64,000 bases of DNA from Lysobacter lycopersici (GCF_007556775.1 NZ_CP041742.1:992001-1056000); one strand, 5' to 3'. Shown: positions 37,032 through 47,033, numbered from the stretch's first letter. Notes: generated by a model not told the origin, from the sequence alone. A program made the numbers and translations.

Positions 37032-39050
37032 ATGCCGAATCCCGCGCACCGCGGAGACGCGCCGACCATCCAGGGCTACCGCCTGCTGCGGGTGCTCGGC
37101 GACGGCGGCATGTCCACGGTTTACCTCGCCGAACAGGCCTCGCTCGGCCGCGAAGTCGCGCTCAAGCTGATGCGCCCCGAAGCGCTGTCCGACGAAGTCA
37201 GCCGCCGCCGCTTCGAAAACGAAACCCGCACGATTGCCCGGCTGCGCCACCCGAACATCGTCGGCATCCACGACGTCGGCCGCAGCGGCGACGGCCTGCC
37301 GTGGTTCACCATGCCCTACCTCGCCCGCGGCCACCTCGGCCAGCGCGACTACACCGGCAACGAAGACGCCGTGCGCCACATCCTGCGCTCGCTGCTCGAC
37401 GCGCTCGAATACGCGCACGGACGCGGCGTCGTGCACCGTGACGTCAAGCCGGAAAACGTGATGTTCGACGACGGCGACCGACCGCTGCTCACCGATTTCG
37501 GCATCGCCCAGCGCCGCGGCTACGGCTCGCGCGTGACCCACGCCGGCTTCGCGGTCGGCAGCACCGCCTACATGCCGCCGGAACAGGCGCGCGGCGAAGC
37601 GGTCGATCCGCGCGCGGACCTCTATAGCGTCGGCGTGCTCGGTTGGGAAAAACTCACCGGCCGCCTGCCCTACGTCGCCGGCGATGCGTTGTCGATGGCG
37701 CTGCAGCACGTGCAGAAACCGATCCCGCGATTGCCCGCGCGCTATCGCCACTGGCAGCGCTTCTTCGACCGCGCGCTGGCGAAATCGCCGGACAAGCGCT
37801 TCGCCGACGCGCGGCAGATGCGCGAGGCGCTGGCCGACGTCCCCCAGCCGGCGACCGGCCTGCGCAGCGACGTGGGCGACGTGTTCGCCGCGTTCCGCGC
37901 GAATTTCCGCCCGTGGCGCACGCTCGTGGCACTGGCGCTGGTCGTGGCCCTGGGATTCGGCGCATGGCAGGCGCTCGGGCTGTGGCGCGCGAACCTCGAC
38001 GAGAACGTCCCCACTTCCACCGACGCCGCCGCCGGATTGCCGGCGCCGGACGTGCCGCTTGGCCACGGCGCCATCGTCGGCGAGGACAGCGAACCGCTGT
38101 TCCGGCCGCTACCCGAATCGCCGGCCGAACGCTGGCTGTTCGCGCTGGATTCGCAATTGCGCTCGGGCCGGGTGACCTCGCCGCGCGACGACAACGCCTA
38201 CGACAGCCTGCTCGCGGCCTGGCATGCCGACGCCGCGCACCCGCGCCTCGGCGTCGCCGGCGGCAAGGTCGTCGACGCGCTTTCCGCACAGGCGGTGGAT
38301 GCGTTGCGGGACGGAAAGCTGGACCGCGCGAAGGATGCGGTCGACCGCGCCGACGCGATCGCCGCGCGCATCGCCCAGCCCCGGACCGACGACGCGACGC
38401 GGAGCTTGCGGCGCCAGCTCGGCAGCGCGTTCGCCGGATCCGTCGAAACCGCGCTCGCCGCGCGCGACGAGGACGGCGTGCAGCGCCTGCTCGCCTTCGC
38501 CCATGGCGTGCGCCTGCCAAGTTCGCAACTCGCTTCGATCTCGGCGCGGATCGATGCCATGCCGAAAGTCGGCGACGTATTGCCGGGCCCGTTCGGCGGC
38601 ATGGAGATCGTGCAACGCGGCGATGCGCTGATCGGCATCGCGCAACACCCGGTCAGCCGCGACGACTACCAGCGCTTCGCCAAGGCGACGTCGCGCTCGC
38701 CCGCGCTGTGCCGCGAACGCGCTTCGCTGCTGCGCATCGTCAAGCCGCGCGACTGGCAAGCGCCCGGTTTCGAACAATCGCCGAACGATCCGGTGGTGTG
38801 CGTGTCGCATGCCGATGCCATCGCTTACGTGCAGTGGCTGCAGAAGCAGACCGGCGAACGCTACCGCCTGCCGCGTGGCGACGAATTGCAGGGCGCTCCC
38901 GCGGGTCCGGGCAAGCGCGTCTCCGACTGGACCGAGGCGCGCGGCGTGGTCGGGACGAGCTGGCGAGGCGGCGACAAAAACCGCCCGCTCGATGCGACGC
39001 GTGGTTACGATGACGTCGGCTTCCGCCTCGTCCGCGACCTGACCCCCTGA
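37032..39050 (+). CDS. Membrane Ser/Thr protein kinase with FGE-like domain
   Basis: A 672-residue Hanks-type kinase. Kinase motifs: LGDGGMSTVY, catalytic Lys45 in EVALKLM, VVHRDVKPENVMF, TDFGIAQ and GSTAYMPPEQA (residues about 15-270). A membrane helix follows (about 297-317). The extracytoplasmic part ends in a domain like formylglycine-generating enzyme/SUMF (about 540-672: ALIGIAQHPVSRDDYQRFA, DPVVCVSHADAIAYVQWL, GYDDVGFRLVRDL). The active-site cysteine pair of true FGEs is not evident, so the domain probably binds a ligand. The stop overlaps the DUF502 start. Confidence 0.92.
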   Translation: MPNPAHRGDAPTIQGYRLLRVLGDGGMSTVYLAEQASLGREVALKLMRPEALSDEVSRRRFENETRTIARLRHPNIVGIHDVGRSGDGLPWFTMPYLARGHLGQRDYTGNEDAVRHILRSLLDALEYAHGRGVVHRDVKPENVMFDDGDRPLLTDFGIAQRRGYGSRVTHAGFAVGSTAYMPPEQARGEAVDPRADLYSVGVLGWEKLTGRLPYVAGDALSMALQHVQKPIPRLPARYRHWQRFFDRALAKSPDKRFADARQMREALADVPQPATGLRSDVGDVFAAFRANFRPWRTLVALALVVALGFGAWQALGLWRANLDENVPTSTDAAAGLPAPDVPLGHGAIVGEDSEPLFRPLPESPAERWLFALDSQLRSGRVTSPRDDNAYDSLLAAWHADAAHPRLGVAGGKVVDALSAQAVDALRDGKLDRAKDAVDRADAIAARIAQPRTDDATRSLRRQLGSAFAGSVETALAARDEDGVQRLLAFAHGVRLPSSQLASISARIDAMPKVGDVLPGPFGGMEIVQRGDALIGIAQHPVSRDDYQRFAKATSRSPALCRERASLLRIVKPRDWQAPGFEQSPNDPVVCVSHADAIAYVQWLQKQTGERYRLPRGDELQGAPAGPGKRVSDWTEARGVVGTSWRGGDKNRPLDATRGYDDVGFRLVRDLTP

Positions 39051-39712
39051 TGCCTTCCCCCACCGAACCCCGCCTGCGCCGCCTGTTCCTCACCGGCCTG
39101 CTCACCCTGTTGCCGGTGTGGCTGACCTGGGTGGTGGTGAAGTTCGTGTTCGTGCTGCTGTCGAATACCGGGCGCCCGCTGGTGGAACCGCTGCTCAACG
39201 GCCTCGCCGCGGGTTCGCCCTCGCTGGCGTGGCTGGCGCAGTCGTGGGTGATGGCCGCGCTCGCGCTGCTGGCCACGATCGTCGTGATCCTCTTCGCCGG
39301 TTGGCTGGCGCGGCGCGTGGTCGGCCAGCGCGCGATCCGCTGGTTCGAATCGCTGGTCGCGCGGGTGCCGCTGGCGAGCACGGTGTACGGCAGCGCGCGG
39401 CAACTGCTCGACATCCTGCAGACGCAGCCCGACGGCGCGCAGCGCGTGGTGCTGATCGATTTCCCGCACAAGGAAATGAAATCGGTGGGCTTCGTCACCC
39501 GCGTGATCCGCGAACAGGGCACCGGCCGCGAACTCGCCGCGGTGTACGTGCCGACCACGCCCAACCCGACCTCGGGCTACCTCGAGATCGTGCCGGTGGA
39601 ACTGGTGACGCCCACCGACTGGAGCGTGGACGAGGCGATGCGTTTCATCATCTCCGGCGGCGCGGTGTCGCCCGAATCGATCCCGTTCACACCACCGGGA
39701 CCGAAGGCATGA
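39050..39712 (+). CDS. DUF502 family membrane protein
   Basis: A 220-residue inner-membrane protein with two N-terminal helices (LFLTGLLTLLPVWLTWVVVKF and MAALALLATIVVILFAGWLA) and the DUF502 body: VPLASTVYGSARQLLDIL, VVLIDFPHKEMKSVGFVTR and YVPTTPNPTSGYLEIVP. Function is unknown; relatives in plants are the LIKE COV proteins. Its ATG overlaps the kinase stop by one base and its stop overlaps the yhhQ start by four, so the three are one operon. Confidence 0.93.
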   Translation: MPSPTEPRLRRLFLTGLLTLLPVWLTWVVVKFVFVLLSNTGRPLVEPLLNGLAAGSPSLAWLAQSWVMAALALLATIVVILFAGWLARRVVGQRAIRWFESLVARVPLASTVYGSARQLLDILQTQPDGAQRVVLIDFPHKEMKSVGFVTRVIREQGTGRELAAVYVPTTPNPTSGYLEIVPVELVTPTDWSVDEAMRFIISGGAVSPESIPFTPPGPKA

Positions 39713-40512
39713 GCCTGCCCGTGCTCGAGGACCGCGCGACCAAGGTCTTCGTGCTGCTCGCCTGCTTCTTCTGCGTCAACGCGGTGCTCGCCGAATTCAT
39801 CGGGGTCAAGATCTTCGCGCTCGAAGACACGCTCGGCATCGCGCCGCTGCAGTGGAACCTGTTCGGCCAGAGCGGTTCGCTCAACTTCACCGCCGGCACC
39901 CTGCTGTGGCCGTTCGTGTTCGTGTTCACCGACGTGGTGAACGAATACTACGGGCGCCGCGGCGTGCGGTTGATCTCGTGGACCGCGGCGGCGCTGATCG
40001 CGTTCGGCTTCGCCTTCGCCTTCATCGCGATCTGGCTCAAGCCCGCGGGCTGGTGGGTGGCCGCCGCTCAATCACAAGGCGTTTCGAATTACCAGGACGC
40101 GTTCTCCGCGGTGTTCGGCCAGGGCTTGTGGACCATCGCCGGTTCGCTGGTCGCCTTCATGCTCGGCCAGCTGATCGACATCGCAGTGTTCCACCGCATC
40201 CGTCGCGCCACCGGCGAACGCGCGGTGTAGCTGCGCGCGACCGGCTCCACCGCGGTGTCGCAGCTGGTCGATAGTTTCGTGGTGCTCTACATCGCCTTCG
40301 TGATCGGCCCGCAGCACTGGCCGATGGGCCTGTTCCTCGCGGTGAGCACGGTGAACTACGCCTACAAGATGCTGGCTGCGATCGCGTTGATCCCGGCGAT
40401 TTACCTGTTGCGCCGCTGGATCCACGACTACCTCGGCCACGCGCGCGCCGAGGAATTGATGTGCGAAGCCGCGGGCGAACACTACATGGAGCCCGCGCCG
40501 CCCGGGCCGTGA
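39709..40512 (+). pseudogene. yhhQ: Queuosine precursor transporter, amber-interrupted
   Basis: The frame codes for a YhhQ/VUT-1 transporter (7-cyano-7-deazaguanine uptake for queuosine) over its full length of about 267 codons, but codon 174 at 40228-40230 is TAG. Upstream, FVLLACFFCVNAVLAEFIGVK and FVFVFTDVVNEYYGRRGVR are standard. Downstream, in the same frame, LRATGSTAVSQLVDSFVVLY continues the family perfectly. The interrupted position is normally an aromatic residue, so TGG to TAG is likely. Everything else is intact, suggesting a recent mutation, a sequencing error or suppression. Confidence 0.9.
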
Positions 40513-40563
40513 TGACTTTCGTCACCCGGACTCCCGGGCCATAAGGCGATGCAGGCCGGTTGC

Positions 40564-40569
40564 TAAGAT
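40564..40569 (+). promoter_or_regulatory. Putative -10 box for the ABC transporter operon
   Basis: TAAGAT at 40564-40569 lies 26 bases before the GTG start, with a GAGGAA ribosome site at 40584-40589. The -35 region is not obvious. Confidence 0.4.
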
Positions 40570-40595
40570 CCGCGCATCCACCGCGAGGAACGTCC

Positions 40596-41486
40596 GTGCT
40601 GCAAATCCGCGAGCTGTCCAAGACCTACGCCAATGGCGTGCAGGCGCTGAAAAGCGTCGACCTCGATATTCCGAAAGGCATGTTCGGCCTGCTCGGCCCG
40701 AACGGCGCCGGGAAATCGACGCTGATGCGCACCATCGCCACGCTGCAGGACGCCGACAGCGGCAGCATCCGCCTCGACGACCTCGACATGCTCGCCGACA
40801 AGACCGCCGCGCGGCGCCGGCTCGGCTACCTGCCGCAGGAATTCGGCGTCTATCCGAAGGTGTCGGCCGAGGCGATGCTCGACCACTTCGCCGTGCTCAA
40901 GGGCGTGACCGCGCGCGGCGAGCGCAGGGCGCTGGTGGAGGCGCTGCTGCAGCAGGTCAACCTGTGGCAGGTGCGCAAGCGCAAGCTGGGCACGTTCTCG
41001 GGCGGCATGCGCCAGCGCTTCGGCATCGCGCAGGCGCTGATCGGGCAGCCGTCGCTGATCATCGTCGACGAACCGACCGCCGGCCTCGATCCGGCCGAAC
41101 GCAACCGCTTCCTCAACCTGCTCGCCGAAGTCGGCGAGAACGTGGTCGTGATCCTGTCCACGCATATCGTCGAGGACGTGACCGATCTGTGCCCGCGCAT
41201 GGCGATCATCGCCGGCGGCCAGGTGCGCTTGGCCGGCGAACCGCGCGAAACCATCCGCGCGCTCGATGGCCGGGTCTGGCGCAAGACCGTGGGCAAGGCC
41301 GAACTGGCCGGTTACGAACAGGCGCAGACCGTGCTGTCCACGCGCCTGGTCGCGGGGCAGCCGGTGATCCACGTGCTGGCCGACGCGGCGCCCGATGCCG
41401 GCTTCGAAATGGTGCCGGCCGACCTGGAGGACGTGTACTTCGGCGAGCTGCGCAAGGCCGCGCCCGCCACCGCCGCGGGGGCCTGA
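40596..41486 (+). CDS. ABC transporter ATP-binding protein
   Basis: A 296-residue ATPase subunit. Walker A is GPNGAGKST, the signature is LGTFSGGMRQRFGIAQAL, Walker B is SLIIVDEPTAGLDP and the switch His lies in ILSTHIVEDV. The GTG start is chosen because GAGGAA precedes it and the coding alignment begins LQIRELSKTY. The permease/peptidase fusion begins three bases after the stop, so the two form one exporter-like complex. The cargo is unknown. Confidence 0.95.
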   Translation: MLQIRELSKTYANGVQALKSVDLDIPKGMFGLLGPNGAGKSTLMRTIATLQDADSGSIRLDDLDMLADKTAARRRLGYLPQEFGVYPKVSAEAMLDHFAVLKGVTARGERRALVEALLQQVNLWQVRKRKLGTFSGGMRQRFGIAQALIGQPSLIIVDEPTAGLDPAERNRFLNLLAEVGENVVVILSTHIVEDVTDLCPRMAIIAGGQVRLAGEPRETIRALDGRVWRKTVGKAELAGYEQAQTVLSTRLVAGQPVIHVLADAAPDAGFEMVPADLEDVYFGELRKAAPATAAGA

Positions 41487-41489
41487 GCC

Positions 41490-44400
41490 ATGCTGGGCCA
41501 CCTGCTGGGGATGGAACGCCGCCTGCTGCTGCGCAACGGCGTGTTCTGGATCGTGTCGCTGGTGTTCGGCGCGATCGGATTCGCGATGCTGGCGTCCGAC
41601 AACGTCAGCTACGGCGGCGGCGTCGGCAACGTGATGCGCAACGCGCCGGCGATCACCGTGGTGGTGCTGGGCGCGATGAGCGTGATGAGCGCGCTGCTGA
41701 CCACGATCTTCGTCGGCGGCATCGCGCTGCGCGATTTCGAACAACGCACGGCGGAACTGTTCTTCGCCACGCCGATGCGCAAGGGCACCTACCTCGCGGG
41801 GCGCTTCGGCGGCGGCTTCCTCGCCAGCCTCGGGGTGATGCTGTTCGTGGTGCTGGGCATGTGGCTGGGCAGCAAGATGCCGTGGCTGGACCAGGCGCGG
41901 CTGGGCCCGACGCCGTGGGCGGCCTACGCCTGGGGCCTGGGCGTGCTGGTGATCCCGAACCTGCTGTTCCTGTCGGCGCTGCTGTTCCTGCTGGCGACCG
42001 CGACGCGCTCGATGCTTTACACCTACATCGGCGTGATCGTGTTCTTCGTGCTGTGGAACGCATCGGACGCGCTCAATGCCGACCTGCAGACGCGCTGGAT
42101 CGGCGCGCTGCTCGACCCCTCCGGCGGCAACGCCGTGAGCCAGCACATCCGCTACTGGTCCAGCGACCAGCTCAACACGCAGCTACCGGCGCTGACCGGC
42201 CTGCTGCTCGGCAACCGCGCGCTGTGGCTGGGTATCACCGCGTTGCTGTTGTGGGGCGCATACGCGCTGTTCCGCGCCGACCGCGAAGGCTTCCGCTTGC
42301 GCCGGCGACGCAAGCCCGTCGCCGAGGACGCGACGGAACGCACACCCGCGCCGCTGGCGCTACCCGCCGCATCCCTGCGCAATGGCGCCGCCGCGCGCTG
42401 GACGCAGTTCTGGCAGCAGTTCCGCTTCGACCTGCGCCACGCGCTGTTCGGTGCGCCGCTGTTGGTCATGCTGTTGCTGAGCCTGGTCGTGCTGTTCTTC
42501 ACCTTCCGCTCGGGCGGGCTGCTGTACGGCACCGACGTGTATCCGGTGACGGCGCGCATGCAGTCGATGCTCGACGGCGGCATCGGCATCTTCCTGATCA
42601 TCGTCATCGCGTTCTATGCCGGCGAACTGGTCTGGCGCGAACGCGGCACCGGCGTCGCCGAGGTCGCGGACGCGTATCCGACGCCGGACTGGATCCCGCT
42701 GGCGGCGAAGATGACCGCGCTGCTCGGCATCGTGCTGGTGTTCCACCTGGTCGGCACGCTGTTCGCGATGGGTTACCAGCTCGCGCACGGCTACACGCAA
42801 CTGCAGCCGCTGCTGTACCTGCAGTCGGCGGCGCTGGACATTATCCCGTTCGCGCTGATCGCGGCGCTGGCGGTGTTCCTGCAGGTGGCCAGCGGCAACA
42901 AGTTCCTCGGCTACCTGCTGATGATCGCCTACCTGGTCTCGCGCATCGCGCTGCCGATGCTGCATTTCGACCATGCGCTGTACAACTTCGGCAAGGCCAG
43001 CCCGACGCCCTATTCCGACATGAACGGCTGGGGCCATTTCATCGGCCCGAACCTGTGGTTCCGCGCGTACTGGGCCGCGTTCTGCGTGGTGCTGCTGGCG
43101 CTGGCCGCGGCATTGTGGCCGCGCGGCACGTCGCTGCAGTGGCGCGACCGCCTCAAGCAGTTGCGCCAGCGTTTCCACGGCCCGCTGCTGGCGTCCGCCA
43201 TTGCCGGCGCGATCGCCTTCGTCGCGCTCGGCGGCTGGATCTTCTACAACACCAACATCCTCAACCATTACGTGCCCGGCGACCTGGCCAAGCAGCGCGC
43301 CGCCGACTACGAGAAGACCTATCGCCGCTACAAGGACCTGCCGCAGCCCAGGATCGAGGCGATCCACGCCGACGTCGACATCTTCCCGGAGACGCGCACC
43401 GTCCGCGTGCGCGGCGATTACGCGATGCGCAACGCGGGCACCACGCCGATCTCCGAGTTGTTCGTCTCCATCGACCCGACCGCCGAGGTCGCGCGGCTCG
43501 ATTTCCCCGCCCACGCCGTGGCGAAGGACGATCGCACCAACGGCGTGACGCTGTATCGCCTGTCCACGCCGCTGGCGCCGGGCGCGACGCTGCGCTTCGG
43601 CTACGACATCGCCTATCGCCCGCATGGCTTCCCGCTGGGCGGCGGCGATACCCAGGTGGTCTACGACGGCACCTTCTTCAACAACTTCGCCGCGCTGCCG
43701 CAGTTCGGCTACGACCAGGGCCAGCAGTTGCAGGACCGCAACGACCGGCGCAAGTACGGATTGCCGGAACAGCCGCGGATGAACCCGATCGGCGACACCG
43801 CCGCCTACACCGACAACTACCTCGGCCCGAACCGCGACTGGGTCGACTTCGACACCACCGTATCCACCAGCGCCGGGCAGATCGCGCTGGCGCCGGGCTA
43901 CCTGCAGCGCGAATGGACCGCCAACGGCCGCCGTTACTACCACTACAAGTCCGAGGCGAAGCTGCTGCCGTTCTTCTCGTGGCTGTCGGCCGACTGGCAG
44001 GTGAAGCGCGACCGCTGGCACGACGTCGCGCTGGAGATCTACTACGACCGCAAGCATCCCTACAACGTCGACCGGATGATGGACGCGGCGAAGAAGTCGC
44101 TGGACTACTACACCACGCGCTTCTCGCCCTACCAGTTCCGGCAGCTGCGCATCCTCGAGTTCCCGGGCTACGCGACGTTCGCGCAGTCGTTCGCCAACAC
44201 CATCCCGTTCTCGGAGGCGATCGGCTTCATCGCCGACGTGCGCGACAAGGACGACATCGACATGCCGTTCTACGTCACCGCGCACGAAGTCGGCCACCAG
44301 TGGTGGGCGCACCAGGTGATCGGCGCCAACGTGCAGGGCTCGACCATGCTCTCGGAATCGCTGGCGCAGTATTCCGCGCTGATGGTGATGGAGCACGAAT

Positions 44401-45071
44401 ACGGCCCGCACCGCATGCGCAAGTTCCTCAAGTACGAACTGGACAAGTACCTGTCCGCGCGTTCGCAGGAACGCGTGGCCGAGCAGCCGCTGGCGCTGAA
44501 CGAGAACCAGCAGTACATCCACTACAACAAAGGCTCGGTGGTGTTCTACGCGCTCAAGGACGCGATCGGCGAGGACACGCTCGACCGCATCCTCGCCGGC
44601 TTCCTGCGCAAGTGGGCGTTCAAGGGCCCGCCCTACCCGACAACGCGCGACTTCATGGCCGACCTCTACGCCGGCACCGACCCGAAGTTCCACCCGCTGA
44701 TCCGCGACCTGTTCGAACGCATCGTGTTCTGGGAGAACCGCGCCACCGACGCGACCGCGGTGAAGCGCGCCGACGGGAAATACGTGGTCACGCTGAAGGT
44801 CACCTCCACCAAGCACGTCGCCGACGGCAAGGGCAAGGTCAGCGACGAGGCCATGGACGAATGGGTGGACGTGGGCGTGTTCGCGCGCGCGGCCGACGGC
44901 AAGGAAGACGACGAGAAGGTGCTGTACCTGCGGAAGGTGCACGTCACCAGGCCCGAAACGACCTTCACCGTGGTCGTCGACGAGGCGCCGTACGAGGCCG
45001 GCATCGATCCGTACAACAAACTGGTGGATACCGATTCGGACGACAACCGCAGGCAGGTCGTGTTGCAGTGA
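41490..45071 (+). CDS. ABC permease fused to an M1-family peptidase
   Basis: A 1193-residue two-part protein. The first half (about residues 1-590) is an ABC-2 type permease with roughly twelve membrane helices. The second half (about 610-1193) is an M1-like metallopeptidase with HEVGHQWWAH and a downstream LSESLAQYSAL supplying the Glu ligand. The exopeptidase GAMEN motif expected before the zinc site is replaced by TIPFSEAIG. Such permease/M1 fusions are known in Bacteroidetes and proteobacteria, without an assigned substrate. It follows its ATPase by three bases. Confidence 0.92.
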   Translation: MLGHLLGMERRLLLRNGVFWIVSLVFGAIGFAMLASDNVSYGGGVGNVMRNAPAITVVVLGAMSVMSALLTTIFVGGIALRDFEQRTAELFFATPMRKGTYLAGRFGGGFLASLGVMLFVVLGMWLGSKMPWLDQARLGPTPWAAYAWGLGVLVIPNLLFLSALLFLLATATRSMLYTYIGVIVFFVLWNASDALNADLQTRWIGALLDPSGGNAVSQHIRYWSSDQLNTQLPALTGLLLGNRALWLGITALLLWGAYALFRADREGFRLRRRRKPVAEDATERTPAPLALPAASLRNGAAARWTQFWQQFRFDLRHALFGAPLLVMLLLSLVVLFFTFRSGGLLYGTDVYPVTARMQSMLDGGIGIFLIIVIAFYAGELVWRERGTGVAEVADAYPTPDWIPLAAKMTALLGIVLVFHLVGTLFAMGYQLAHGYTQLQPLLYLQSAALDIIPFALIAALAVFLQVASGNKFLGYLLMIAYLVSRIALPMLHFDHALYNFGKASPTPYSDMNGWGHFIGPNLWFRAYWAAFCVVLLALAAALWPRGTSLQWRDRLKQLRQRFHGPLLASAIAGAIAFVALGGWIFYNTNILNHYVPGDLAKQRAADYEKTYRRYKDLPQPRIEAIHADVDIFPETRTVRVRGDYAMRNAGTTPISELFVSIDPTAEVARLDFPAHAVAKDDRTNGVTLYRLSTPLAPGATLRFGYDIAYRPHGFPLGGGDTQVVYDGTFFNNFAALPQFGYDQGQQLQDRNDRRKYGLPEQPRMNPIGDTAAYTDNYLGPNRDWVDFDTTVSTSAGQIALAPGYLQREWTANGRRYYHYKSEAKLLPFFSWLSADWQVKRDRWHDVALEIYYDRKHPYNVDRMMDAAKKSLDYYTTRFSPYQFRQLRILEFPGYATFAQSFANTIPFSEAIGFIADVRDKDDIDMPFYVTAHEVGHQWWAHQVIGANVQGSTMLSESLAQYSALMVMEHEYGPHRMRKFLKYELDKYLSARSQERVAEQPLALNENQQYIHYNKGSVVFYALKDAIGEDTLDRILAGFLRKWAFKGPPYPTTRDFMADLYAGTDPKFHPLIRDLFERIVFWENRATDATAVKRADGKYVVTLKVTSTKHVADGKGKVSDEAMDEWVDVGVFARAADGKEDDEKVLYLRKVHVTRPETTFTVVVDEAPYEAGIDPYNKLVDTDSDDNRRQVVLQ

Positions 45072-45199
45072 ACAACGGCGTCGGGTCGGCGGACACGCAC
45101 TGCATCGAGGCCACGCCGCCGGGGCCGTGATGACCTTCGGCCCATGCCCGCGCGCGGCATCGCGGCGAGGCTAGCGGTTTCGCCCCGACCGGAACCGAC

Positions 45200-47011
45200 A
45201 TGGCCGCCAAGTCCACCCTCCTCTGCGCAGCGCTGGCCGCTGCGCTCGCATCCTTCGCCACGCCCGCGCTGCGCGCCGCGGATGCGCCCATGGCGACTGC
45301 GCCGGCAACCGACAAGGCCGCGCAACTGGCCAAGTTCTACGCCGATTACTGGGAAGCCACGCTCAAGTTCAACCCGCTGCAGGCGACCTTCCAGGGCGAC
45401 GATCGCTACAACGACCAGCTGCCGGATTTCTATTCGGCCGAATTCCGCAAGCAGTCGCACGACTTCACCGTGGACTGGCTCAACCGCGCGCAGGCCATCG
45501 GCAGCGACGGCCTCACCGGCCAGGACCTGATCAGCTACGAGATCTTCGTGCACGACGCCAAGGAATCGCTGGAAGGCGAGCAGTATCCGGACTGGATGCT
45601 GCCGGTCGACCAGATGGGCAGCATCGCCACCTTCGCCGCGCAACTGGGCAACGGCACCGGCGCGCAGCCGTTCAAGACGGTGAAGGACTACGACAACTGG
45701 CTGGCGCGCGGAAACCGCATCCCGGTGCTGGTCGACAGCATCATCGCCGACATGCAGGCGGGCATCGCCGCCGGCGTGGTGCAGCCCAAGGCGCTGATGG
45801 TGAAGGTGGTGCCGCAGTACGACGCGATCATCAAGGACAAGCCCGAGGACACGCTGTTCTGGGGCCCGGTCGCGAACATGCCCAAGGACTTCAGCGCCGC
45901 CGACAAGGCGCGCCTGACCGATGCGTATCGGGCGATGATCGGCGACCAGATGATGCCGGCGTTCCGCAAGCTGCGCGATTTCATCGCCAACGACTACCTG
46001 CCGAAGACCCGCGACAGCGTCGGCCTGAACCAGCTTCCGAACGGCGATGCCTGGTACGCCTACAAGGTACGCGCGACCACCACCACCGACCTGACCCCGG
46101 CGCAGATCCACCAGATCGGCCTCGACGAGGTGGCGCGCATCCACGGCGAGATCCGCGAGGTGATGCAGCAGGTCGGCTTCAAGGGTTCGCTGCAGGATTT
46201 CTTCCAGTTCATGCGCAGCGACAAGCAGTTCCAGTTCAAGTCGGAGGACGCGTTGCTCGCCTATTACCGCGGGCTCGAGGCGAAGATCATGCAGGGCGTG
46301 CCCGCGCAGTTCTCGCTGCTGCCCAAGGCCGGCTTCGAGATCCGCCCGGTCGAGGCGTTCCGCGCCGAATCCGCGGCCGGCGGCGAATACCAGAGCCCGA
46401 GCGAGGACGGTTCGCGCCCCGGCATCTTCTACGTCAACACCTACGACCTGCCCTCGCGCAAGACCTGGGACGCGGAGGACCTGTTCCTGCACGAGGCGAT
46501 CCCCGGCCACCACTTCCAGCTCGCGTTGCAGCAGGAACTGAAGGGCCTGCCGGCGTTCCGTCGCTTCGGCGGCAACACCGCCTACGTCGAGGGCTGGGGC
46601 CTGTACGCGGAATCGCTGGGCAAGGACCTGGGCGTGTACGAGACGCCCTACGACCTGTTCGGTTATTACCAGAACGAGCTGTGGCGCGCGATCCGGCTGG
46701 TGACCGACACCGGCCTGCACAGCAAGGGCTGGACCCGCGAGCAGGTGATCAAGTACATGCTCGACAACTCCGCGGCGTCCGAGACCGATGCCACCGCCGA
46801 GGCCGAGCGCTACATCGCATGGCCGTCGCAGGCGACGGCGTACAAGATCGGCGAGCTGAAGATCCAGGAGTTGAAGAAGAAGGCGAAGGCGCAGCTCGGC
46901 GACAAGTTCGATCCGCGCGAGTTCCACGCCGAGATCCTCAAGGACGGATCGCTGCCGCTGTCGGTGCTGGAGGACAAGGTCGACCGCTGGCTGGCGACGA
47001 AGCAGCAGTAA
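45200..47011 (+). CDS. Exported DUF885 peptidase-like protein
   Basis: A 603-residue exported protein. The signal peptide is LLCAALAAALASFATPALRA. The body matches DUF885, a family of zinc-peptidase-like proteins: FNPLQATFQGDDRYNDQLPD at the N-terminal end and LFLHEAIPGHHFQLALQQEL containing an HExxxxHH zinc-site variant, followed by AYVEGWGLYAESLG. These proteins are thought to be periplasmic peptidases. A strong terminator follows, so the gene ends this transcription unit. It may act after the upstream ABC/M1 protein. Confidence 0.93.
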   Translation: MAAKSTLLCAALAAALASFATPALRAADAPMATAPATDKAAQLAKFYADYWEATLKFNPLQATFQGDDRYNDQLPDFYSAEFRKQSHDFTVDWLNRAQAIGSDGLTGQDLISYEIFVHDAKESLEGEQYPDWMLPVDQMGSIATFAAQLGNGTGAQPFKTVKDYDNWLARGNRIPVLVDSIIADMQAGIAAGVVQPKALMVKVVPQYDAIIKDKPEDTLFWGPVANMPKDFSAADKARLTDAYRAMIGDQMMPAFRKLRDFIANDYLPKTRDSVGLNQLPNGDAWYAYKVRATTTTDLTPAQIHQIGLDEVARIHGEIREVMQQVGFKGSLQDFFQFMRSDKQFQFKSEDALLAYYRGLEAKIMQGVPAQFSLLPKAGFEIRPVEAFRAESAAGGEYQSPSEDGSRPGIFYVNTYDLPSRKTWDAEDLFLHEAIPGHHFQLALQQELKGLPAFRRFGGNTAYVEGWGLYAESLGKDLGVYETPYDLFGYYQNELWRAIRLVTDTGLHSKGWTREQVIKYMLDNSAASETDATAEAERYIAWPSQATAYKIGELKIQELKKKAKAQLGDKFDPREFHAEILKDGSLPLSVLEDKVDRWLATKQQ

Positions 47012-47033
47012 CCGATGATCCTTCGTTGCAAGG

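Noticed and set aside
40255-40512. Downstream part of yhhQ as an independent gene
   Set aside because: It begins in the middle of a conserved transmembrane family with no ribosome site; it is better read as the rest of yhhQ after the amber codon.
40964-45130. 1388-codon plus-strand frame over the ABC transporter operon
   Set aside because: It is out of frame with the recognisable ATPase and permease/peptidase and has no domain of its own.
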